Made by a program: the position numbers and the translations under genes. From assembly GCA_937919075.1 (NCBI GenBank), contig CALFOF010000021.1:1-8069 (forward strand): a DNA stretch of 8,069 nt, in the 5' to 3' direction. Below, one piece after another: positions 1 to 7,965 of the stretch. The notes beneath the pieces were generated by a model. The model was given only the letters and a program-made list of their open reading frames with translations. It ran no database searches and was not told the DNA's origin. The stretch comes from an uncultured Cyanobium sp. Lineage in GTDB: Bacteria > Cyanobacteriota > Cyanobacteriia > PCC-6307 > Cyanobiaceae. The stretch's first letter is position 1; each line of letters starts with the position of its first letter.

Positions 1-1437
1 GCACCGACGTTCATCTGCCAGGCCTGCGGAGCCCAGACCCGCCAGTTCTTTGGCCGCTGCCACGGCTGCGGGGGCTGGAACACCCTGGTGGAGCAGAGCG
101 GCCCTGCCGCGGATGGCCGCCGCCGCCGCGCCGCCCCTGAGGCCCCTGCCGTCCGTGCCGGTGCTGGCGAGCAGCCGGCCTTGGCACCAGGACGTCCCCG
201 GCGCTCGGAATCCATCCTGACGTCGGTGGAGCGGCCGCTCCAGCGGTTGGCCAGCGGCTTCGCTGAGTTCGATCGGGTGCTGGGCGGCGGGCTGGTGCCG
301 GGGGCGCTGGTGCTGGTGGGGGGCGATCCCGGCATCGGGAAATCCACCCTGTTGCTGCAGAGCGCCCAGGCACTGGCCGCCACTAACTCGGTGCTTTATG
401 TGAGCGCCGAGGAATCGGCGCAGCAGGTGCGGCTGCGCTGGAGCCGGCTCGCCCCGCCAGGTGGGGCTGGGCCGGCGGGCGCTGGGCTGCAGCTGCTGGC
501 AGAAACCGATCTCGAACTGGTGCTGCAGGAGCTTGAGGCGCTGCGGCCGGCGGTGGCGATCATCGACAGCATCCAGGCCCTGCACGACGATCAGCTCAGC
601 AGTGCGCCCGGCTCGGTCGCCCAGGTGCGTGAGTGCGCCGGCGCCCTGCAACGCCTGGCCAAGCGCCAGGACACCGCCCTGCTGCTGGTGGGTCACGTCA
701 CCAAGGAGGGAATGCTGGCCGGGCCCAAGGTGCTCGAACACCTTGTCGATGCGGTGCTCACCTTCGAGGGCGACCGCTTCGCCAGCCACCGGCTGCTGCG
801 GGCGGTGAAGAACCGCTTCGGCGCCACCCACGAGCTGGGCCTGTTTGAGATGCGCGACCGCGGGCTGGCGGAAGTCACCAATCCCAGCGAGTTGTTCCTC
901 GGCCATGACGGACCCGCCGCCGGCACGGCCACGATCGTGGCCTGCGAAGGCACCCGCTCACTGGTGGTGGAGCTGCAGGCGCTGGTGAGCACCACCAGCT
1001 ACGCCAGCCCGCGCCGCACGGCCACCGGCATCGGCATCAACCGGCTGCACCAGATCCTGGCGGTGCTCGAAAAGCACATGGGGTTGCCGCTCTCACGCTT
1101 CGATTGCTACCTGGCGGTGGCCGGTGGCCTCGACGTGGAGGAGCCGGCGGCCGATCTGGGCGTGGCCGCGGCGGTGGTGGCCAGCTACCGCGATCTCACC
1201 CTGCCGGCCGGCACGGTGCTGGTGGGGGAGCTGGGGCTGGGGGGGCAGCTGCGGCCGGTGGGTCAGCTGGAGCTGCGCCTCCAGGAGGCGGCGCGGCTGG
1301 GGTTCCGCCGGGCGGTGGTGCCGCGGGGCAGTGGCCTCGGGGGGATTGCAGCCGGGCTTGATCTGCAGCTGTTGGAGGCCGGCACCGTGGCGGAGGCCCT
1401 GGTGGCCGGGCTGGGGTTTGACCCTGCTGCCGACTGA
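1..1437 (+). CDS. radA: DNA repair/recombination protein RadA (5' end cut by window edge)
   Basis: RadA (Sms) is a RecA-like, DNA-dependent ATPase that drives branch migration of recombination intermediates during repair. The frame is open from base 1 and reads a four-cysteine zinc finger at once (CQAC at codons 6-9, CHGC at codons 20-23, then GWNTLVEQ), so the true start lies only a few codons off the left edge; the GTG at 88 falls just after this finger and is not the start. Numbering from base 1: an Ala/Arg/Pro-rich linker (about 34-68), Walker A GGDPGIGKST (107-116), Walker B VAIIDS (185-190), the RadA-specific KNRFG motif (270-274), and a C-terminal Lon-protease-like domain (CYLAVAGGL, EEPAADLGVA, VGELGLGGQLRPV). 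The 478 visible residues fit the family's roughly 455-480. It converges on ycf3, whose stop lies 42 bp beyond the TGA. Identification is secure; only the N-terminus is missing. Confidence 0.97.
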   Translation, partial: APTFICQACGAQTRQFFGRCHGCGGWNTLVEQSGPAADGRRRRAAPEAPAVRAGAGEQPALAPGRPRRSESILTSVERPLQRLASGFAEFDRVLGGGLVPGALVLVGGDPGIGKSTLLLQSAQALAATNSVLYVSAEESAQQVRLRWSRLAPPGGAGPAGAGLQLLAETDLELVLQELEALRPAVAIIDSIQALHDDQLSSAPGSVAQVRECAGALQRLAKRQDTALLLVGHVTKEGMLAGPKVLEHLVDAVLTFEGDRFASHRLLRAVKNRFGATHELGLFEMRDRGLAEVTNPSELFLGHDGPAAGTATIVACEGTRSLVVELQALVSTTSYASPRRTATGIGINRLHQILAVLEKHMGLPLSRFDCYLAVAGGLDVEEPAADLGVAAAVVASYRDLTLPAGTVLVGELGLGGQLRPVGQLELRLQEAARLGFRRAVVPRGSGLGGIAAGLDLQLLEAGTVAEALVAGLGFDPAAD

Positions 1438-1454
1438 CCCCTGCTGCCGAGTGA
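1421..1454. repeat. 17-bp tandem duplication spanning the radA stop codon
   Basis: Bases 1421-1437 (ACCCTGCTGCCGACTGA) are followed directly by 1438-1454 (CCCCTGCTGCCGAGTGA). Fifteen of 17 positions match. The first copy encodes the last radA residues and its TGA stop. The second copy lies wholly in the intergenic gap and carries another TGA in a different frame. It looks like a small slippage duplication that left the radA reading frame intact. Confidence 0.75.
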
Positions 1455-1479
1455 ACCTGTCCAGCTGGCCCCGGCGGGT

Positions 1480-2001
1480 TCAGAAGTAGACGTCGACGTT
1501 GCCGCGTCCGCTGGTTTTGAGCCAGTTCTGGGCTTCGATGTAGTTGTTCGGTGCCATGCGAATCGCCTTGGTCCAGTGGTCAGCGGCGCGGGAGAAGCAG
1601 CGGTCTGACTCATCGGTGTCGCCCCGTTCTTCCGCCAGGGAGCCGAGATGGTGGTGAATCACCGCGATGTTGTTGAGGGCCTGCGGCATGTGCTGGTTGA
1701 GATCCAGCGCCTGCTCGTAGAACTCCAGCGCCTTCTGGTGATCGCCGTTGCTGGCGAACACCAGCGCCATGTTGTAAAGGATGAAGGCCTTGTCGTTGGG
1801 GTCGTCCTCCAGCTTCAGCGCTTCTTCATAGTTTTCCAGCGCTTCGGCATATTCCCCGTCGCCCTGGGCGCTCATGCCGTCGCGGTAGTACGCGAAGGCT
1901 TCCTTTGCCCGCCGGTTGGTGGGAATCACCTTGAGGATCAGGTCTGCCATGACCGTGAAGCTCTTGTCGATGAAGTTGTCGTTGCGTTGGCTGCGGGGCA
2001 C
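1480..2001 (-). CDS. ycf3: Photosystem I assembly protein Ycf3
   Basis: Ycf3 is a tetratricopeptide-repeat protein of the thylakoid surface that chaperones assembly of the PSI core subunits PsaA and PsaB; it is conserved from cyanobacteria to chloroplasts. The 173-residue product starts with the family N-terminus [20 protein letters not shown] and carries the hallmark stretch [14 protein letters not shown]. Three TPRs can be seen: about 35-68, 72-105 and 109-152, the third interrupted by an insert ([13 protein letters not shown]). It ends with the conserved [16 protein letters not shown] followed by a short GNVDVYF tail. The start is GTG at 2001, chosen because it gives exactly the family N-terminus and length; the frame stays open much further upstream but that part is unlike Ycf3. 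An ATG at codon 18 (MADL) would delete conserved residues. No Shine-Dalgarno sequence is visible. The gene is divergent from the copper ATPase (93 bp) and convergent with radA. Confidence 0.96.
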   Translation of the reverse strand: MPRSQRNDNFIDKSFTVMADLILKVIPTNRRAKEAFAYYRDGMSAQGDGEYAEALENYEEALKLEDDPNDKAFILYNMALVFASNGDHQKALEFYEQALDLNQHMPQALNNIAVIHHHLGSLAEERGDTDESDRCFSRAADHWTKAIRMAPNNYIEAQNWLKTSGRGNVDVYF

Positions 2002-2094
2002 GGGAGCCGTCTGAATTTTGTGGCCCCATCCTGACGCCTGCGCGGCGAGGCGGCTTCTGCCAGAGGCCATCCCTAGCCTGAAACCCATCTGCCG
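2002..2094. promoter_or_regulatory. Divergent ycf3/ctaA intergenic region
   Basis: These 93 bp separate the start codons of two divergent genes, so promoters and 5' leaders for both are expected here unless they lie inside the genes. No good -35/-10 pair is visible on either strand. The best -10-like hexamers are TAGCCT (2074-2079) toward ctaA and CAAAAT, read on the minus strand near 2020, toward ycf3; neither has a proper -35 partner. The clearest structure is the palindrome at 2052-2068, listed separately. Nothing resembling an RpaB-type HLR1 direct repeat was found. Confidence 0.45.
2052..2068. promoter_or_regulatory. Imperfect palindrome, possible operator between ycf3 and ctaA
   Basis: GGCTTCTGCCAGAGGCC reads as an inverted repeat around base 2060, with seven of eight arm positions complementary and one T/G mismatch. 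It sits roughly midway between the divergent start codons, where a dimeric regulator could touch both promoters. It does not match a copper-regulator operator I can name. In such GC-rich DNA a chance palindrome of this quality is possible, so the regulatory role is inference only. Confidence 0.25.
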
Positions 2095-4581
2095 ATGCCC
2101 GTGGTTCAGGTTTCCCCCAGCCCCGTCGCCACGCCCCTTCCGGTTCCCCCGCCGCCTCAGGCCCTGGTGCCGGTGCTGCTTGAGGTGGATGGCATGAAGT
2201 GCGGGGGCTGCGTGCGTGCCGTGGAGAAACGCCTGCTGGCCGTGCCTGGTGTGCACCAGGCAAGCGTGAACCTGCTCACCCACACCGCCTGGGTGGGGCT
2301 GGCCGCTCCCGTGGAGGCTGCGCAGCCGAGCCTCCACGCCCAGGTGGCGGCCCTGCTGGCCAGCCTGGAGGGCCTCGGCTTTGCGGCGCGCCTGCGGGAT
2401 CAGTCGTTGCCGGCGCCGACGGCGGCCGAGCTGGCCCAGCGCCACCGCTGGTGGTTGGAGTGGCGCCAGCTGATCGTGGCGCTGGCGCTGCTGGTGGTGT
2501 CGGTGCTGGGCCATCTTGCGGAGGCGGGCAGCCTGCCGGCACCGCTGCTGGCCTCCCCACTCGGGGCCTTGCTGGCGGCGCTCTGGTTCCACGCCCTTGT
2601 GGCCACCCTGGCCCTGGCCCTCCCGGGCCGTTTGATCCTGGTGCGCGGCGCCCTGAGCGCCTGGCACCGCATGCCCAGCATGGACACATTGGTGGGCCTG
2701 GGCATGGGCAGTGCCTACCTGGCCAGTCTGGCGGCCCTGCTCTGGCCGGCGGCGGGCTGGCCTTGCTTTTTCAACGAGCCGGTGATGCTGCTCGGCTTCG
2801 TGCTGCTGGGCCGTTTCCTGGAAGAACGGGCCCGTTTCCGCACCGGTCGGGCGCTGGAGCAACTGGCACAACTCCAACCCGAAACAGCGTTGCTGCTGGT
2901 GGGTGAAGGCCCCCCCCGCGAGGTGCGGGTGGGGGGGCTGCGGCCTGCCGATCGGTTGCAGCTGCTGCCAGGCGATCGGGTGCCGGTGGATGGGGTGGTG
3001 CTGGAGGGTTGCTCGGCGGTGGATGTGTCGAGCCTCACCGGCGAACCCCTGCCGCTGGAGGCCCGCCCGGGCAGTGAGCTGGCCGCCGGCATGCTCAACC
3101 TGCAGGCGCCGCTGGTGCTGGAGGTGACCCGGGCCGGCGCGGAAACGGCCCTGGCCCGGATCATTGCGCTGGTGGAGCAGGCCCAGGCCCGCAAGGCGCC
3201 GATTCAGCGCCTGGTCGACCGAGTGGCCGGCCGTTTCACTGTGCTGGTGTTGGTGCTGGCCCTGGCCACCTTCCTGTTCTGGTGGCTGTGGGGCACCCGC
3301 CTCTGGCCAGACGTGCTGACGGTGGCCCCGCAGCTAGGCCACGGGGCTGCGGCGGCTCATGCTCTGGGCGAGCACGGCCTCCATGAGCAGGGCCATGGGA
3401 TCGCGGGAGCCGCCGTCGAGACCCCGTTCGGCCTGGCCCTGCAGCTGGCGATTTCGGTGCTGGTGGTGGCCTGCCCCTGTGCCCTGGGCCTGGCCACCCC
3501 CACGGCGATCACCGTCGGCTCAGGCCTGGCGGCTCGCGCAGGTGTGTTGTTCCGGGGCGGCGATGCGATCGAGACCGCCGCGCGCCTGCAAGCGGTGCTG
3601 TTCGACAAGACCGGCACGCTCACCCTCGGTCGCCCATTGGTGGTGGCGATCGCACTGTCCCCCAGCGATCCCGCCCACCAGCTGGCGGGCGAGGCGGTCG
3701 ATGCCGACGCCCTGATCAAGGTGGCGGCCAGCCTGGAGCAGCAGACCCGCCACCCGCTGGCCCATGCCCTGCTGCAGGAGGCGGAACGCCGCCAGCTGGC
3801 CCTCTGGCCGGTACGCTCCTGCGCCACCTTCGCCGGAGCCGGTGTGGAAGGCGAACTGGAGGGGGTGAGCGGCCCCTGCCAGGTGGGCCGCCTCGACTGG
3901 CTGGAGCAGCGGGGGGTGGGCCTCGACGGCCCCCTCCGTCAGCGGCTCAGCGCGCTGGAAGCCGACGGCGCCTCGGTGCTGGCGGTGGCGGTTGGCGGCC
4001 GCTTGCTCGGCCTGGTGGCGGTGCACGACCAGCCGCGGAGCGATGCGGCCGCCACCGTGCAGGAGCTGGCGGCCATGGGGCTGAACCTCGGCGTACTCAG
4101 CGGCGACCGGCAGCCAGCCGTGCAACGGCTGGGCGAGCGGCTGGGCCTGCCGGACGGGGCCCTTGCCTGGGAGCTGCGCCCTGAGCAGAAGCTCGACCAC
4201 ATCGTGCGTTGGCAGCAGCAGGGGCCGGTGGCGATGGTGGGCGATGGCATCAACGATGCGCCCGCTCTGGCGGCGGCCGATCTCGGCATCGCTGTGGGCA
4301 CCGGCACCCAGATCGCCCAAGACACCGCCGATCTGGTGATCCTCGGCGACCGGTTGTCCTCGCTGGTGCTGGCGCTGCAGCTGGCGCGGCGCACCCTGGC
4401 CAAGGTGCGCCAGAACCTCTTCTGGGCCTTCGGCTACAACCTTGTGGTGCTGCCGATCGCCGCAGGCGCCCTGCTGCCAGGCTTCGGTGTGTTGCTCTCC
4501 CCGCCGCTGGCGGCACTGCTGATGGCGATGAGCTCGATCACCGTGGTGGTGAACGCGCTGCTGCTGCATGGTCCGGCCTGA
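2095..4581 (+). CDS. ctaA: Copper-transporting P1B-type ATPase, CtaA-like
   Basis: This is an ATP-driven Cu(I) transporter of 828 residues; cyanobacterial CtaA works with PacS and the chaperone Atx1 to supply copper to plastocyanin and cytochrome oxidase. Domains in order: an N-terminal metal-binding domain with GMKCGGC (C36, C39); four membrane segments at about 125-142, 150-175, 198-220 and 225-243; the actuator loop with TGE (315-317); a fifth segment at 381-399; a His-rich outward loop; the sixth segment with the copper motif CPC (460-462); the phosphorylation motif DKTGT (D504); HP (553-554); GDGINDAP (716-723); and last segments with YN (781-782) and MAMSS (810-814), the Cu(I) subgroup signature. 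CtaA is preferred over PacS because of KCGGCV and the stretches [13 protein letters not shown] and EPVMLLGF, which match my memory of S. elongatus CtaA. The ATG has no clear Shine-Dalgarno; GTG at 2101 is an alternative. The 3' end overlaps tmk. Confidence 0.93.
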   Translation: MPVVQVSPSPVATPLPVPPPPQALVPVLLEVDGMKCGGCVRAVEKRLLAVPGVHQASVNLLTHTAWVGLAAPVEAAQPSLHAQVAALLASLEGLGFAARLRDQSLPAPTAAELAQRHRWWLEWRQLIVALALLVVSVLGHLAEAGSLPAPLLASPLGALLAALWFHALVATLALALPGRLILVRGALSAWHRMPSMDTLVGLGMGSAYLASLAALLWPAAGWPCFFNEPVMLLGFVLLGRFLEERARFRTGRALEQLAQLQPETALLLVGEGPPREVRVGGLRPADRLQLLPGDRVPVDGVVLEGCSAVDVSSLTGEPLPLEARPGSELAAGMLNLQAPLVLEVTRAGAETALARIIALVEQAQARKAPIQRLVDRVAGRFTVLVLVLALATFLFWWLWGTRLWPDVLTVAPQLGHGAAAAHALGEHGLHEQGHGIAGAAVETPFGLALQLAISVLVVACPCALGLATPTAITVGSGLAARAGVLFRGGDAIETAARLQAVLFDKTGTLTLGRPLVVAIALSPSDPAHQLAGEAVDADALIKVAASLEQQTRHPLAHALLQEAERRQLALWPVRSCATFAGAGVEGELEGVSGPCQVGRLDWLEQRGVGLDGPLRQRLSALEADGASVLAVAVGGRLLGLVAVHDQPRSDAAATVQELAAMGLNLGVLSGDRQPAVQRLGERLGLPDGALAWELRPEQKLDHIVRWQQQGPVAMVGDGINDAPALAAADLGIAVGTGTQIAQDTADLVILGDRLSSLVLALQLARRTLAKVRQNLFWAFGYNLVVLPIAAGALLPGFGVLLSPPLAALLMAMSSITVVVNALLLHGPA

Positions 4582-5242
4582 CCCCGATCGCCCCAGGGGG
4601 CGCTTCCTGGTGCTGGAGGGCATCGATGGCTGTGGCAAGACCACCCAGCTCGCGCGCCTGCAGGCCTGGCTGCCCACCAGCGGCCTGCTGGCGCCGGGGG
4701 CGGAGCTGGTGCTGTGCCGTGAGCCGGGGGGGACACCGCTGGGCCAGGCGCTGCGACAGTTGCTGCTGCACCCGCCGGAGGCGGCCAGCCCCTGTCCCAC
4801 GGCGGAACTGCTGCTCTACGCGGCCGATCGCGCCCAGCATGTGGAGACCCGCATCGCGCCCGCTCTGGCGGCGGGCCACTGGGTGATCAGCGACCGCTTC
4901 GCCGGCTCCACGGCCGCCTACCAGGGCTATGGCCGTGGCCTGGATCTGGCCCTGATCGGCGAGCTGGAGGCCATCGCCACCGCCGGCCTGACGGCTGACC
5001 TCACGCTCTGGCTGGATCTGCCCCTGCCGCTCTCGCTGGAGCGCCGCGGGCACCGGCCTGCCGATCGGATCGAGGCGGCTGGACTGCCGTTCCTGGAGCG
5101 GGTGGCCGGCGGTTTCGCCCAGCTGGCGGCGCAGCGGGGCTGGGCCCGGGTGGAGGCTGCCGCTGCGCCTGAGCGGGTGGCGGCAGCGATTGCGGCGCTG
5201 CTGCAGAGCCGCTTCGCTGCTGCCGGTGGCGGCGATGGCTGA
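4568..5242 (+). CDS. tmk: Thymidylate kinase (dTMP kinase)
   Basis: Tmk phosphorylates dTMP to dTDP with ATP, an essential cytosolic step toward dTTP for DNA synthesis. The 224-residue product has the P-loop GIDGCGKTT (18-26), the substrate-binding REPGGTPLGQ (51-60), LYAADRAQHV (83-92), the catalytic ISDRF segment (D109, R110) followed by STAAYQGYGRGLD, and a LID region with Arg residues ending in DRIE (166-169). There is no Arg in the variable part of the P-loop while the LID carries Arg, which fits the E. coli-like (type II) class. Length is slightly above the usual 205-215, mainly through an Ala/Gly-rich C-terminal tail. The ATG lies inside the last codons of ctaA, a 14-bp overlap in a different frame, and the stop overlaps the holB start by 8 bp; no Shine-Dalgarno is visible, so translational coupling is likely. 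Confidence 0.96.
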   Translation: MVRPDPDRPRGRFLVLEGIDGCGKTTQLARLQAWLPTSGLLAPGAELVLCREPGGTPLGQALRQLLLHPPEAASPCPTAELLLYAADRAQHVETRIAPALAAGHWVISDRFAGSTAAYQGYGRGLDLALIGELEAIATAGLTADLTLWLDLPLPLSLERRGHRPADRIEAAGLPFLERVAGGFAQLAAQRGWARVEAAAAPERVAAAIAALLQSRFAAAGGGDG

Positions 5243-6191
5243 TCTCTTCGGCGACCTGATCGGCCAGCCCCAGGCCGTGGCCCTGCTCACTGCTTCCCTG
5301 CAGCGGCAGCGGCTGGCACCGGCCTACCTGTTCAGTGGGCCGGACGGAGTGGGGCGGCGCCTGGCGGCTCTGCGCTTCCTCGAGGGCATCCTGGCCGGCC
5401 TTGCTGGATCGGCCCCGCTGCGGCGCCGGCTGGAGGAGGGCAACCACCCTGACCTGCTCTGGGTGGAGCCCACCTACCAGCACCAGGGCCAGCTGATTCC
5501 CCGCTCAGAGGCGATCGCGCAGGGGGTGGCGAAGCGCTCGCTGCCCCAGCTGCGCCTGGAGCAGGTGCGGGCGATCAGCCGCTTCCTGGCCCGCCGGCCG
5601 TTGGAGGGTGAGCACTGCCTGGTGGTGATTGAGGCGGTGGAAATGATGGCGGAGGGGGCGGCCAATGCCTTGCTCAAAACCCTTGAAGAGCCTGGCAACG
5701 GGCTGCTCGTGCTGCTGACCAGTGCGCCGGAGCGCCTGCTGAGCACGATTCGCTCCCGCTGTCAGCAGATCGTGTTCGGCCGGCTGGATCCGGCCTCCCT
5801 GCAGGCGGTGCTGCACCGCCAGGCGGATCTCCAACCCGTGGCTGATGGGCCAGAGGCCGCTGGCCTGATCGCGCTGGCGGCCGGCTCGCCGGGTGCCTTG
5901 TTGCATCACCGGGAGCAATGGCAGCTCCTGCCGCCGGGGCTGGCGGAGCGGCTGCTGGAGCGGCCGGGCCAACCGCTGGAGGCGCTGACCCTGGCCCGCG
6001 AGCTCACCGAAACACTGGATCTCGATCTTCAGTTGTGGTTGCTGGATTGGTGGCAGCTGCAGAGCTGGCGCCGCGATCTCTGCGCGCCCGATCAGCAGCG
6101 CATTGAGCAGCTCAGGCGCCAGTTGCAGGGCGCTGTGCAACCGCGTCTGGCCTGGGAGGTGGCACTGCTGGAACTGGCGCCTCAGCATTGA
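5235..6191 (+). CDS. holB: DNA polymerase III delta' subunit (clamp-loader)
   Basis: Delta' is a non-ATPase subunit of the clamp-loader complex that places the beta sliding clamp on primed DNA. The 318-residue product begins MADLFGDLIGQPQAVALL, the usual opening of this family. It shows a degenerate P-loop, SGPDGVGRR (34-42), the conserved ANALLKTLEEP (143-153) and the SRC motif (174-176) in STIRSRCQQI. The Walker A Lys is replaced by Arg and the four zinc-binding cysteines of the E. coli protein are absent; the segment that would hold them reads RRRLEEGNHPDLL. The ATG at 5235 is chosen over an in-frame ATG at 5190 because it gives the family N-terminus and an 8-bp stop-start overlap with tmk. 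The tmk-holB pairing is common in bacteria and supports the call. The stop is 15 bp from the convergent rpaA stop. DnaX is the related alternative, but the missing Walker Lys argues against it. Confidence 0.94.
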   Translation: MADLFGDLIGQPQAVALLTASLQRQRLAPAYLFSGPDGVGRRLAALRFLEGILAGLAGSAPLRRRLEEGNHPDLLWVEPTYQHQGQLIPRSEAIAQGVAKRSLPQLRLEQVRAISRFLARRPLEGEHCLVVIEAVEMMAEGAANALLKTLEEPGNGLLVLLTSAPERLLSTIRSRCQQIVFGRLDPASLQAVLHRQADLQPVADGPEAAGLIALAAGSPGALLHHREQWQLLPPGLAERLLERPGQPLEALTLARELTETLDLDLQLWLLDWWQLQSWRRDLCAPDQQRIEQLRRQLQGAVQPRLAWEVALLELAPQH

Positions 6192-6206
6192 ATGACGCCG
6201 GCAGGA

Positions 6207-6995
<789 letters not shown>

Positions 6996-7139
6996 GGGCG
7001 GCGCGGGTGACAGCGGCAATCCGTTGGATTCGAAGAGGCCGTATGAGCAGCTTGTGGAAGAAGTATGGGACACGATCCCAGCAACCGCGCCATCGGGCGG
7101 CGAACCACCTGGAGGCCGCTGCGGAGAGGCAATCAGAAA

Positions 7140-7211
7140 CTCCCCGGGCAGGATTCGAACCTGCGACCAATCGGTTAACAGCCGACCGCTCTACCGCTGA
7201 GCTACCGAGGA
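7140..7211 (-). tRNA. tRNA-Asn (anticodon GTT)
   Basis: Read on the minus strand, the sequence folds into a full cloverleaf of 72 nt. The acceptor stem is TCCTCGG paired with CCGGGGA (one T-G pair), the D arm GCTC/GAGC, the anticodon stem GTCGG/CCGAT with loop CTGTTAA, and the T arm GCAGG-TTCGAAT-CCTGC. The anticodon GTT lies at 7177-7179 on the plus-strand numbering. The discriminator base is G (7140), as expected for Asn. The CCA end is not encoded (GTTTC follows) and must be added after transcription. The 5' end lies only 16 bp after the stop of the upstream ABC ATPase gene, so the tRNA could be cut out of a longer transcript. No integrase or tRNA-end repeat suggests use as an attachment site here. 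Confidence 0.97.
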
Positions 7212-7227
7212 TGGCAACCCCTCGAAC

Positions 7228-7965
7228 CTACCCCTCGGCCGCGCCGCCAGGCAAGGGGGAGACCCTGCTGCGCAGGCGCTGGCACAGCGCCGGCCCGTCT
7301 TGCCAGCTGCCCATGCGGCCGCTTTCCATCAGCACAGCCCCATCGCAGCGTTCGAGTTCCTCGAGCCGGTGGGTGATCCAGAGGGCGGTCAGGGGTTCCT
7401 GCTGGTGGCAGAGGCGATGGATCAGCTCCAGCACCTCCGTCTGGCTGACCGGATCGAGCAGGGCGGTGGGCTCGTCGAGCAGCAGCAGGTCGGCGCCGCT
7501 GGCGAGGGCACCGGCGATTGCCAGCCGCTGCTTCTGGCCGCCGCTGAGGGTGTGGATCGGGCGCCCTTCAAGGCCGCTCAGGCCCACCTGGGCCAGGGCT
7601 TCGGCCACCCGCCGCCGGCGCTGCTCGCGGCTGAGCCCTTCCGCCAGGGAGAGCTGGAGATCGGTGCCGCAGCTGGGCAGCAGCAGCTGGTGGTCGGGGT
7701 TCTGAAACACCAGGGCCGGCGTGCGCTGACGGTGAATCCGCCCCCGCTGCGGATCGAGCAGCCCGGCGATCAGCCGCAGCAGGGTGCTTTTGCCGCTGCC
7801 GTTGCCGCCCACGAGCATCCACAGCCCGGGGCTGGGCACCTCGAGGTTGATGTGGTCAAGGGCGAGGCTGCCGTTGGGCCAGCGAAACCCCAGACCCTCC
7901 ACCACCAGGGGAGGATCCAAGGCGGAGAAACCGGTGCTGATGTGGGCTGGTGGCGAGCTAGTCAA
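7228..7965 (-). CDS. ABC transporter ATP-binding protein, CbiO/ECF type, function unknown
   Basis: This is a stand-alone ABC ATPase of up to 245 residues with every catalytic motif intact: Walker [10 protein letters not shown] (53-61), Q-loop FQNPDHQL (Q88), signature LSGGQKQR (140-147), Walker B LLLLDEP (D164, E165) and H-loop His199. FQNPDHQL and the overall style are those of energy-coupling-factor (CbiO/EcfA) ATPases, which power vitamin or metal uptake with a membrane EcfT and a substrate-binding S component; neither partner is in the window. Cyanobacteria and plastids share such orphan ATPases (plant ABCI11/NAP14 is, from memory, a relative), so the substrate cannot be named. The longest start is TTG at 7965, which overlaps the preceding gene's stop as TTGA and suggests coupling. 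A later TTG (codon 16) or GTG (codon 21) would still keep all motifs, so the first 20 residues are uncertain. The tRNA follows by 16 bp. Confidence 0.88.
   Translation of the reverse strand: MTSSPPAHISTGFSALDPPLVVEGLGFRWPNGSLALDHINLEVPSPGLWMLVGGNGSGKSTLLRLIAGLLDPQRGRIHRQRTPALVFQNPDHQLLLPSCGTDLQLSLAEGLSREQRRRRVAEALAQVGLSGLEGRPIHTLSGGQKQRLAIAGALASGADLLLLDEPTALLDPVSQTEVLELIHRLCHQQEPLTALWITHRLEELERCDGAVLMESGRMGSWQDGPALCQRLRSRVSPLPGGAAEG

Noticed and set aside
1455..1480. Possible bidirectional terminator between radA and ycf3
   Set aside because: A weak AACCTG/CGGGTT pairing around CCAGCTGG exists, but no T-run follows on either strand and the long loop makes a stable hairpin doubtful.
1648..2034. 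128-codon plus-strand open frame opposite ycf3
   Set aside because: Its Val/Leu/His-rich repeats mirror the TPR codons of ycf3 on the other strand.
2002..2877. Open minus-strand frame extending ycf3 upstream by about 290 residues
   Set aside because: It lies antisense to ctaA, is rich in Gln/His/Arg low-complexity sequence, and is unlike any Ycf3 extension; high GC keeps the frame open by chance.
3520..4800. 426-codon minus-strand open frame opposite ctaA and tmk
   Set aside because: It is antisense to two securely identified genes, with a His/Gln/Arg-rich shadow composition and no recognisable domain.
5190..5234. Earlier ATG for holB at 5190
   Set aside because: It would add 15 residues shadowing tmk and deepen the overlap; ATG at 5235 gives the family N-terminus and a normal short overlap.
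6996..7073. N-terminal extension of RpaA from a GTG at 7073
   Set aside because: The extra 26 residues are unlike RpaA, while ATG at 6995 gives the standard MKP start directly at the first receiver-domain strand.
7140..7211. tRNA-Asn as an attachment site for an integrated element
   Set aside because: No integrase gene, no repeat of the tRNA 3' end, and the flanking genes are core cyanobacterial genes.
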